Assembly (NCBI RefSeq): GCF_048544455.1
Contig: NC_133537.1
Span: forward strand, 147,414,058-147,478,057
DNA from: Silene latifolia
Taxonomy: Eukaryota > Streptophyta > Magnoliopsida > Caryophyllales > Caryophyllaceae
Length of the DNA stretch: 64,000 nucleotides
Direction of reading: 5' to 3'
Part shown: piece after piece, positions 55,376-64,000 of the stretch
Position numbering within the stretch: position 1 is the stretch's first letter
Layout: each line of letters begins with the position of its first letter
Notes under the pieces: generated by a model
Told to the model about the DNA's origin: nothing
The model's input: the letters and a program-made list of their open reading frames with translations, nothing else
Databases searched by the model: none
Made by a program: the position numbers and the translations under genes

Positions 55376-55594
55376 GAAGCAAAAAAAAGTAAGAGCTTGC
55401 TTATATAGGCGAGCAGCTAAAGATAGATTGCCATTTTTAAAAAGCGAGTTTCCTCTATCATTCATCATCTGTATACTGCAAATTGATGGTTCACCCATAT
55501 TCATAATCCACTGAAGAAGGGCATCATCTTCCACATCATTCTCATCCAGAACAAACAACTCACAAAGTCTGAGAAGGAAAGACTCAAAATCCAT
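55376..55594 (-). pseudogene. TPR protein gene, N-terminal part, cut off by element C
   Basis: ATG 55594 starts MDFESFLLRLCELFVLDEND, an acidic stretch, and a first TPR helix pair NDRGNSLFKNGNLSLAARLY. The frame runs into element C at 55375. The GAAGC duplication marks the site: 219 bp here plus 1499 bp at 42624-44122 minus 5 bp equals 1713 bp, 571 codons in one frame including the stop. The insertion falls between the A and B parts of the TPR array, so neither half can fold as the original domain. Confidence 0.88.
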
Positions 55595-55980
55595 CGCAGC
55601 TCAGTCAGAAAACAAGAAGCAAGATGGAATTCCGAACAGATTGAAGACCGAACAAACCAAAGAACATAAATCACATAAGACTGAAGCAAGTATACAAGGA
55701 GGAAGGGAAAGAGCAGCGTCTAACCAAAATTAAAGATCCCGATTGAGAGCAGGAGAAAGATCAAATCGTCGATTGGAAAAAACCCCGGAAAAAGCCTAAA
55801 ATTGAAAGTATAAAACTGAAATCATAAAGCGACTTACCGAGAAAAGAGAAGGGCTCTCACCGGCGACCTGAAGAGAATCGATGAGGCCGCCGGCGGGAGA
55901 GGTCAGGCGCGATTGAAGCGGTGGTAAGGCGGCTGGGAAAATTTGGGGCTTTTTTCTGGGATTTTTTTTCTTCTTGTTTT
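55595..55980 (-). promoter_or_regulatory. Likely 5' UTR and promoter-proximal region of the TPR gene
   Basis: A CG-richer stretch (55860-55940) unlike its surroundings suggests a host 5' leader. On the minus strand CTCGGTAAGTCG near 55835 looks like a splice donor, and TATACTTGCTTCAG near 55690 like an acceptor, so a 5' UTR intron of about 150 bp is possible. These are pattern matches only. Confidence 0.45.
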
Positions 55981-57879
55981 AAATTGTTTCGCGTGAAATT
56001 GTAATTTGGGTACTGAGTTTTACTTAAGTTCTCTATTCATGTACTCTAACTTTTGCGTTTCGTTGATTTTGTTTTTACAATCTCAGTTTCATTCTTTGTA
56101 TAAAGACAAAAAAGGTGTAGGCTCCCCGTTAGCCAATATTACGCTATTTAAGCTACCTTAATTCACCCTCGGTAAAGTACGCTGTATACTTAGAAGGTCC
56201 ATTCGACCGACTAGGCCTTACACGTATTTCCACCTCATGACGTCGTGTTTTAGCAACTCGCTTGGTCCATTCGACTGAGTGAGCACAAAAGCGAGAGATA
56301 CCATCGGGTATTTTAATGTTGTGAGTACCCAATTTCTAACCTGTAAACCTAACCATAGATCCCGTAGATCCTTGGCATAGGTCATATCATGATGCGATTT
56401 TTAGTATATTACGTATGTTGTGTGTGCGATTTTTTTTAAATGTTCTAATGTATCCGAGTCTATAAAATTCGTCAAGTCTAATAACATTTGGATATTCAGC
56501 CAACTCAGGTACATTTAAACTTAAGCATTGTTAATAATTCGTCCTAATGATTAGTTTGTGTCTTAAAACATGTGTCGTCTAGATACTTCCAGAAGGTGTT
56601 CATATTCATCTTGTAATTTTATTTATTACTGACCATGTTAGATTTCATCTCACGTGTGCATATTTTGTCCTCGGTAGCACATCAGTCATCGCCATCATAT
56701 ACGTGAGATGATTATTTAGAAAAAAAAAATTATTTATATTTAAGTCTCATATAAATTATTTAGTTTAAATAACCATTAGATACATAATTACATTCATCTT
56801 AATCAGCCATCACTTGCATTAGTCGTATGCATATTGTTTTCAAAAAACATTTTCTTCTTGTAAAAAAAGAGGGGTCATATTTTATTTTTTCAATTTCATT
56901 TAAAAAAAAACCGAAAAAAAAAACTTTTCCATTTTCCAATTGTTTTTTTTAACTCATTTGTGGTCCATCTAAAAATCTATATATGTCTTTACATCGAGTC
57001 CTTCCTTCAAATTCAAAACAACTGTTCGAAATGTCTATCTAGCTGGCCTCCACTTTGGCCAAAATTCCCATGAACATACTGTTTCTAAATCAGCTAAAAA
57101 GAGAAGGTAAGCAACACTTAGCAAATGAACGTTGAAATTTTGCTCTGGCTCAAAGTTGTAATCAATTAAATTCGAGAACCTAAGACCATTGTTTGTGTCT
57201 CTAACGTTAGACTTAGTAGTGTACCATATATAATAGTCATACAAATAGGTCTTAATATTCATTAGAATAGGGTCATTCAAGTCCTTTTGAGTTACATATA
57301 AATAAAAAAACGAGCATATGTCCTTTTTATTAGTCACTTGTTCTACTTTTTACCCTTAACTAGTAGAATAGATTTAGAATGCTTTAGGGCGTATCTCTTT
57401 AGTGTAGATCAATCGACCTCTTAGAGGCAGCCTGAACGAGGGCGTGCATTTGACCACCTTTTCCATCTCCTGTGGTGTGATAATTCCTTGATCGCCCTGT
57501 CTCTAGGTGACCTCTAGGTTTGGAGACTACATCTTTCTACCCGATTCGTCAATTTTCGATATGACTACCAAAGGAGCACAACTCTCCATCTACCAGATTT
57601 ATCAATTTTCCATATCTCAAATGACTACTAGATGAGCACAAACTCATATGATCGACCATTTTAGCAAATATTATCATTCACTTCTATTAGTGCTAGAAAA
57701 CTAGCTCAAAAATATTCAAATCAGATTCATAGTACACCCGTGCCCAAACATATCAAATCAAATAAGACACGAAAGCGCGTACTCCGTGCTTATTTATAGG
57801 TGACCACTAGTCCCTTCGAATGAATTAAAGATGTGAGTCCAAGTACCAATACAAGCTCAAAAATATTCACACTACCATA
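55981..57879. other. AT-rich intergenic or old repeat sequence, no supported gene
   Basis: Nothing recognisable by translation on either strand. Low-complexity A/T runs lie at 56720-56735 and 56895-56950. A direct repeat around ATCTACCAGATTTATCAATTTTC and ACCCGATTCGTCAATTTTC (about 57540-57620) suggests the Tat 3' region may begin near 57500. Confidence 0.5.
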
Positions 57880-58210
57880 GACTCTCATAAGTCAACAAAA
57901 ATTTCAGTCAAAGTTGCAATCAACTCCAATGTCAGAAGTCTAAAAAATTCACAAGCAGACCCAAAAAATATGATCTCTAATAGATACAAGTCCAGCGACA
58001 AAAGTGTCAAAAAGTCAAAGACAAAAAACTATGATCTCAAATAGATACAACTCCAATGTCAAAAGTCTCAAAAATTCTCAAGACAAAAAAAAATTCTAGC
58101 AAAAGTTGCAATTTAATCCAGTGTCAAAATTCTATCTCAAAAATTGACAAGACAAAAAAAAGTTCCAGTAAAAAAGACAAAAAAGCTCCAATCCAAGATG
58201 CAAATAAAAA
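57880..58210 (+). repeat. Degenerate tandem repeat of about 65 bp
   Basis: Units contain ATGATCTCAAATAGATACAA, TCCAATGTCAAAAGTCT and CAAAAATTCACAAGACAAAA with much variation. About five units. Confidence 0.65.
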
Positions 58211-58844
58211 TTGCAGAGTAGTCACTTTTTCATCTTTCAGACGAGTCAACCCACAGTTTCATTGTCTCCATTCCTCTTGGGACGATCCTTTCATTCATTT
58301 AGGTGAGTGAGAGAGGCACACAGGTCTTCAGTGTCTTCTAACACCGTATAACCTTCTACTCCATTCCATTTATCACCCTCGTTCAGCATCTAAGACTTCG
58401 GGGGATGTACACTAAGTTTATATGGTCACATAAGTATTTTGTTTCTATGGTATTAGTTTTGCTTAATTATTAGAGCTTGTTACTTTAAAGAGGGCAGAAA
58501 TCGTCAGAGAATAACTCAAACTCACATGTCAAATAAAAATGAAACACATTCTCCACACTAGAGAAATTGTGAAGGTTACTTCAAGAGTAATAGTGTCAAG
58601 TCTTTCTACTTGGATCACATTTGGGTCAGACCCCATCTTCTTCAAAATCTTTTCAAAAAAGAATCTCAATTCGAATGCTTTAAAAAAAAACACAATAGTT
58701 TGCATTCATCATTGCATCATATCCAGGACATTCATTTGTATTTTAGGTGTCATATATTTGTCAGTAACTATTCCAGATCTCCTAGTCGGCTACTTTGTCA
58801 TTCATCTTCCAGATTCATCCAAAGTGGGAGCTTTCTCATAAAGT

Positions 58845-59590
58845 CCCATCTTCCCGTAAAATAAAATTTTGCGAATTTCAAAATCAATGATCGTCAAAAA
58901 TTCAAGTCTAATCTTTTTGCGAAATAAATTTTGCAATTCTCCAGCTCTTTTCGTGAAATAAATATTTATAATCCTCAAATCAGCTTCTCTTTTCAAAATA
59001 AAATTTTGAATCACTTGGTCGGCAGGCCCTGACATGCATTCCGAGTTCTTAAGATAAAATTTTATGAACTTGCCTTTTTTGTGAAATAAAATTTCGCAAT
59101 TTCTAAATCAATCGGTCGGCGGGCCCTGACACGCATCTTAGTTTGTAAAATAAAATTTTACATTCTATTCCTTCTTTCAAAATAAAATTTTGAATTCCTT
59201 GGTCGGCAGGCCCTGACATGCATTTAAGTTCTTAAAATAAAATTTTCTAAACTTGCCCTTTTTGCGAAATAAAATTTTGCAATTTTCAAACATATCGGTC
59301 GGCGGGCCCTGACACGCATCTAAGTTTGTAAAATAAAATTTTAAGATCTTATCCATCTTTTTTCAAAATAAAATTTTGAAATTCTTTGGTCGGCAGACCC
59401 TGACATGCATTTGAGTTCTTAAAATAAAATTTTCTGAACTTACCTTTTTGCGAAATAAAATTTTGCAAATCCTAGTTTGTAAAATAAAATTTTAACATTC
59501 TAAACCCTTTTCAAAATAAAATTTAGAATCCTCGGTCGGCGGGCCCTGACACGCATTCGAGCTTGTGAAATCAAATTTTGCAGGTTCACC
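58845..59590 (+). repeat. Tandem repeat with GGTCGGCGGGCCCTGACACG words
   Basis: GGTCGGCRGGCCCTGACAYGCAT occurs at about 59018, 59110, 59200, 59297, 59388 and 59533, each separated by AAATAAAATTTT-rich spacers. The step is about 92 bp, with alternating spacer types giving a higher-order unit near 185 bp. Confidence 0.9.
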
Positions 59591-59945
59591 CTTAAGCTAA
59601 ACAAAGTTTGGCTGTTCCAGATTCCAGACTCGCAAAACAAACTTTTGCTTTACCAGATTCCAGACCGGCGAAACAAAGTTTTGCCATGCCTGTTTCCAGA
59701 TTGGTGAAACAAAGTTTTACCAGCTCCATTCCAGATTGACAAATGAAAGTTTTGTCATGCCAGTTGCAGACCAGCTGAACAAAGTTTGGCTATACCAGTT
59801 CTACACTTGTGAAACAAAGTTTCACCATGCCAGTTTCAGACCAACGAAACAACGTTTTGTTGCACCAGTTCCAGCTTCATCCTAGATTAGTAAAACAAGG
59901 TTTTGATAAACTAGTTCCAGTTTCCAGCTACTCCAAACAGGTAAT
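59591..59945 (+). repeat. Tandem repeat of about 60 bp with GAAACAAAGTTT words
   Basis: Six or so units containing CCAGTTCCAGAC and GAAACAAAGTTTTGCCATGC, each with several changes. It is the last array before the polypurine tract. Confidence 0.8.
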
Positions 59946-60021
59946 ATAAGAGGCACAGGTATGTTTCTTAACCTTTATCTGTCCCGACCGGACTACTTTG
60001 ACCTTCGTCTTACTCAGTCTC

Positions 60022-60036
60022 GGTCAAAGTGGGGGC
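60022..60036 (+). other. Polypurine tract of a Tat element
   Basis: GGTCAAAGTGGGGGC is followed by TATAGACACC, a one-base variant of the TGTAGACACC LTR start I recall for Tat/Ogre elements. This marks the start of a plus-strand 3' LTR at about 60040. Confidence 0.75.
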
Positions 60037-60039
60037 TTC

Positions 60040-61346
60040 TATAGACACCTCAAAATGTCTACCTAGCTTTAAGGGTACCCGATGATGAGTCTCAAATTTA
60101 ATGACTAATATGAAAATTGACAATGTTATAATTTACGGCTCTTTACGCTTATCTTCCGAGAAACCTTCAAAATGGCATAAAACCATTCGTAACCCTTTGT
60201 TTGATTCCTTCCAACATTGACATCTAAATCCATAACCAAGTCTAAAATTACTTACAAGGTTCAGCTAACTGGGCTACAAAATAGAAGCTTAGAAGCAAAG
60301 TCCAATTTTGCTTAATGTTTGGGATAACAACTATCACATACTAAAGATTACAAGCCCATATACGCACACTGGCTGTCGAGCCTTACAACGCGCAGCGGCT
60401 GGCGAACCCCTTCATATACGCACCATGGCTGGCGAGCTTTACAAACGCGCCATGGCTTGGGAGCTTTACAACGCGCAGCGGCTGGCGAGCCACTTCATAT
60501 ACGCAAGATGGCTGGCGAGCCTTACAACGAGCAGCGGCTGGCGAGCCCCTTGATATACGCACAATGGCTGGCCACCCTTACAACGTGCAGCGGCTGGCGA
60601 GCCCCTTCATATACGCACGATGGCTGGCAAGCCTTACAACGCACCATGGCTGGTGATCCTTACAACGCACAATGCTGGCGAGCCTTACAACGCGCAGCGA
60701 CTAGCGAGGCCCTTCATATACGCACAATGGCTGGCGAGACTTACAACGCGCAAATTAAGGGTAGAATAGATTGACAATGTTATAATGACTCAAATTTAAT
60801 GACTAATATGAAAATTGACAATGTTATAATTTACGGCTCTTTACGCTTATCTTCCGAGAAACCGTCAAAATGGCATAAAACCATTCGTAACCCTTTGTTT
60901 GATTCCTTCCAACATTGACATCTAAATCCATAACCAAGTTTAAAATTACTTACAAGGTTCAGCTAACTGGGCTACAAAAATAGAAGCTTAGAAGCAAAGT
61001 CGCTTTTTGCTTAATGTTTGGGATAACAACTATCACATACTAAAGATTACAAGCCCATTAATAAAAGCGGTGGCAAAAACGAGAGAATTCAACCATTGCC
61101 TAAAGTGTTGGTTAGGAGAATTACCAACTGATAAACATCATGATTCATTAATTAATCTAGAGAAATCCAACATGGACGGAATCGGTGGGCAAGTTTATCC
61201 AATTGCTTGTATTAGAATTTGACTAATAGGAAAAAAGAAGCAAAAAGATTATTCGATTAAACTCATATGCACAATCACATTAGCAGGCTGTTGATGGACT
61301 TTGAGCAGAAATCTATATCCTTTGTTATTCCAAATCACACCAAATT
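60040..61346 (+). repeat. Tat LTR (right copy), mosaic, cut by a LINE
   Basis: 60092-60358 matches 38696-38970. A tandem array follows (60359-60753), then the same LTR sequence starts again (60783) and continues to 61346, matching 39258. Similarity ends there because a LINE begins. The LTR therefore carries an internal duplication around the tandem array. Confidence 0.75.
60359..60753 (+). repeat. Second copy of the 58-bp GGCTGGCGAGCC tandem array
   Basis: About seven units with the same half-motifs as 38084-38664, including the shared odd unit TACAAACGCGCCATGGCTTGG (split by one base), so the two arrays share ancestry unit by unit. Confidence 0.9.
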
Positions 61347-62267
61347 GTAGTTTGTTGTTGTCGCTATCGCCGTCAGTTTTGCTGTTTCGGCCTTCCTTCT
61401 TAATCGGGACTGGGTTTCGTTCCTTGTGTTTGTGTTTGGTGCGAGCGGTCCGGGGAAGGTTTGGTGTGCGTACTGGTGTGTGTGGCGTTGTGCTCCTCCG
61501 ATGGGTTTCGAACTTCCATGGCCCGGGTGTTCATGGAAGGCGTTGTCTCTTAGTATTTGGTTATTGTGTGGTTTTAGGCCGTCCGTTGGGTCTGTCTTTA
61601 ATTTTATGCCCCATTTGCGTCGGACTTCCGTCCCTACATACCCTTGTCCTGTCACCGAAAACCGTATGTGCAACCCAGGGGTGATCCCCCCACTCCCCCC
61701 ACCCCTGGTAAGGTCTGTCTTTTAGTATTTTTTTGTGTCGCTAGTGTTTTGTCTTTGTCGTCCCTTTGATCGACCTTGTTGCTTGTAAGGCGGTGGTCCT
61801 GGGAGGTGTCGTTAGGTGAAATTGGGTGTCTTTTGCGGGGTTTCTAATCAATTCTTTACTCCTTGTTTGTTCCCTTTATATGGTAAGGGTGTATGTTGGT
61901 CCTTGTCTTAGGGGTTTCTGCCTCTTTGGTGCTTTGTCGACATTTAGGTGGTGGAGGTAGTTTTGAGGTTTATGTCTTACAGTCCCTCCGTTTGGTGTGG
62001 GTTTTTATTGGGTTCTCTCTTGTGTTTGCTGGATGTGTTGTGCGTATCTGGGACTGTTTTGGTAAGGGGTTATGGTGGCCCGTTTCGTTCTCGTTTCTTT
62101 CGGCCTTGTGTGAGACTTCTGGATGGTTTTGTTTTCTTCCGACCACCTCTGGTGAGCCTTATTGGGGTGAGCCTTTATGGGCTTGTTTTGTTGGGGGAAT
62201 CTTTGGGCTGTGTCGATATGAGCCTGGTGTGGTGTTGGTTGGTCTTGCTGTGGTGGTTTTTCTCTTC
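61347..62267 (+). other. G/T-rich 5' leader of the LINE
   Basis: Strand-biased sequence (T and G on the plus strand) with a C-rich spot CCCCCCACTCCCCCCACCCC near 61687-61706. Its open frames give Val/Leu/Phe/Gly/Cys-rich translations with no motif and are taken as non-coding. Confidence 0.55.
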
Positions 62268-63886
62268 ATGAAAGGACTTTGTTGGAATGTTAGGGGATTT
62301 AATAATCCCCTTGCCCCTACAATTTCAAAGACTAGGGCACTCCTTTCGAGTACTTACTTTGATTTTATGTTTTTAGCTGAAACAAAATGTAAAGTAGCTT
62401 TGGTTGATCCAATGTTTCGTTCTTTTGGGTTTTCTCGGAGTTTTGGTGTCGATGCTCATGAAACCAAAGGAGGCCTCTGGTTTGGCTTTAGACCTGAGGC
62501 CAATTTTTAATGTCTTCTAGCATGTCAAAACTTCATTATTATCAAAGTCATGCAATGCAACGGTAGTTTTTGGTACTTATGTCTTATCTATGGCGAACCG
62601 GTCACCCATAAACGTGAAGCTGTTTGGAATGATCTTAGTCAATGTATTCGCTCTTTTGATAAACCTTTCCTTCTTATTGGGGATTTTAATCAAGTTGATT
62701 ATCAAGAAGTTAAATGGGGAGGTAGTAAAGGTCGGATTCCGGGAGCCGTTTTTTTTTAATAAATGGAAGGCTCAGCATCTTCTAATGGATATTCCGTATA
62801 AGGGGCCAAGGTTTACTTGGTGTAACAAGAGGGAAGATCATAGTGTTGTGTTGGAACGACTTGATAAGGGTTATGGCTCATGGGATTGGAATGATATTTT
62901 TCCGAATTCTGGTATTACTCATCTTCCGATTCAAGTTTCAGATCATGCGCCTATCATCTTTGAAATAGATTTAATTACTTGTAATGGTAGAAGACCTTAT
63001 CGTATAGAGGCTTGGAACTTGGATTATGAGGAATGTATTCGCTTGGTACATAATGAATGGGTTGACCCTGTCTTAGGCTCTGTTACCGTCAGAATGATAC
63101 GTAAGTTATCAAGAGCTAGAAATTGTATGCGCCTCTGGTCTATTTCCAAGAGGAAAGAATGGAATAAGAAATGGAGTGATTTTGATGACACTTTGATAAA
63201 AGGGCTCCACGAAATTGAGACAAAGGGAGTGACTCGAACGTTCACTACTGCATATGCTAGTCAAGTGGAGTATGCCAAAGTCTCGGCTAAATATTGGAAA
63301 CAGAGGGCCAAGATGAAATGGAACACAGAGGGAGATACATGCTCCAAGTACTTCTTTAATTGGGTTAAGGGAAGGGCAGGCAGGAACTACATTGCAGGGA
63401 TTAAAATGGATAATGGGGAGTGGAATTTTGACACTGAGGATATTAAGGGATTATTTGTCCAATTCTACTCTAAACTTTTTAAGGAAGGGGAGAATCAGAT
63501 TACTTTTGATGAGTACCGCCCTACTGTGAAAATTTTGTTCAGTATATATAAAGGGTTCCCTTCTCCTGATGACAGTGATGCACTTGGCATTCGTTTTACT
63601 CCTAAGGAGGTTCGTACGGCTGTGTTTCAACTTGGTCCGTTAAAATCTCCGGGACCTGATGGTATTCCTGCTATTTTCTTCCATAAGTGTTGGCATTTCA
63701 TTAAGCATGATGTTTTTGGGACTGTCTTGGCTATCAACAATGGTAATTGTTCACCAGCATTCCCGAATAATTCTTTCTTAGTTCTTATCCCGAAATATAG
63801 TGCCCCTGAAACGGTTGATAACTTCCGACCGATTAGTTTATGCAATGTTATAATGAAAGTCATTACTAGATGTATCACTAACCGAT
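62268..63886 (+). pseudogene. LINE endonuclease and N-terminal reverse transcriptase
   Basis: ATG 62268: MKGLCWNVRGFNNPLAP (first endonuclease block), FMFLAETKCK (Glu), a stop at 62508-62510, LLIGDFNQVDY (Asp/Asn block), a shift at a T run near 62755, then PRFTWCNKR, LERLDKGYG and VSDHAPIIFEI (catalytic His). The linker continues to RT: KSPGPDGIPAIFFHKCWH, LVLIPK and NFRPISLCNVIMKVITR. A TAA at 63885-63887 follows ITNR. The frame resumes with KLVGDFHNAFVLGRNIGNNI to the window end. Endonuclease nicks target DNA and RT copies the RNA there; this copy is broken in three places. Confidence 0.88.
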
Positions 63887-63887
63887 A

Positions 63888-64000
63888 AAAGTTCATGGGA
63901 AAACTAGTGGGTGACTTTCACAATGCATTTGTTCTTGGGAGGAATATTGGAAATAATATTTTAATTACAAACGAAATATTACAAAAGATTTCTTCATCTA
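63888..64000 (+). pseudogene. LINE reverse transcriptase, continuing past the window
   Basis: After the TAA the frame gives FMGKLVGDFHNAFVLGRNI and NNILITNEILQKISS, the RT block that follows FRPISLCN in L1 elements. The catalytic ADD motif would lie beyond the window. Confidence 0.8.

Larger units (their letters stand above)
61347..64000 (+). mobile_element. L1-type LINE, 5' part, runs off the window
   Basis: Starts where similarity to the Tat LTR ends. A G/T-rich leader of about 900 bp precedes an endonuclease-RT ORF. No ORF1 (gag-like) is visible before the endonuclease. The 3' end and the target duplication are outside the window. Confidence 0.85.

Noticed and set aside
57035..57337. 100-codon minus-strand frame
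   Set aside because: AT-rich composition, no motif, no promoter or neighbour context. Likely chance.
61301..62270. Long frames with Val/Leu/Gly/Cys-rich translation in the LINE leader
   Set aside because: They mirror the G/T bias of the leader and overlap in two frames. No gag or RRM motif.

Overview
The window looks like nuclear DNA from a flowering plant with a large, repeat-rich genome. Almost everything in it is a transposable element: Ty3/gypsy elements of the Athila and Tat (Ogre/Retand-like) lineages, one Ty1/copia element, non-autonomous Athila-related elements and two L1-type LINEs. They are inserted into one another. The only clear host gene is a tetratricopeptide (TPR) gene. The family mix and the Retand-like tandem repeats would suit a Caryophyllales species such as Silene, but that is recall and is not shown by the sequence.

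Layout, left to right. (1) 1-4663: the 5' half of an Athila-like element A (minus strand), inserted in the gag of a decayed Tat-lineage element B (plus strand). (2) B then continues in pieces: gag and protease (4664-7199), a spacer (16275-16562), reverse transcriptase, two RNase H domains and integrase (22365-26046), an antisense ORF with its own TATA box (28410-26966) and a tandem-repeat-rich 3' region to about 38664. B is split by a complete copia element E (7200-16269, TSD GTTCG) and by two related non-autonomous elements, D1 (16563-22359, minus, TSD GACAT) and D2 (29587-35962, plus, TSD GTAAT). (3) 38665-39965 is a Tat-type LTR-like segment followed directly by a tRNA-Arg-type primer binding site. 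(4) 40191-42473 is a 5'-truncated LINE with a 9-bp TSD. (5) 42624-55594 is the TPR gene (minus strand), cut in its coding exon by a young, 11.25-kb Athila-like element C (44123-55375, TSD GAAGC). (6) 57880-60036 is tandem-repeat-rich Tat 3' sequence ending in a polypurine tract. A second copy of the Tat LTR follows (60040-61346) and is cut by the 5' end of a second LINE that runs off the window.

The insertion order is clear in places. B is oldest: its reading frame carries many stops, several of them readable as C-to-T or G-to-A changes. E, D1, D2 and C are younger, since their paired LTRs are about 98-99% identical by eye. Of all the interruptions, the one in the TPR gene matters most. Removing C and one copy of its 5-bp duplication leaves 1713 bp, exactly 571 codons, in one frame.

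The least explained signal is a set of short palindromes repeated inside the Athila-related elements: GTCGATCGAC and GTCTATAGAC in A, ACTCGATCGAGT in D1/D2, and AATCCGNNCGGATT-like words in C. Each family has its own word, and in each the word recurs in both the LTR and internal sequence. I know of no name for this arrangement.
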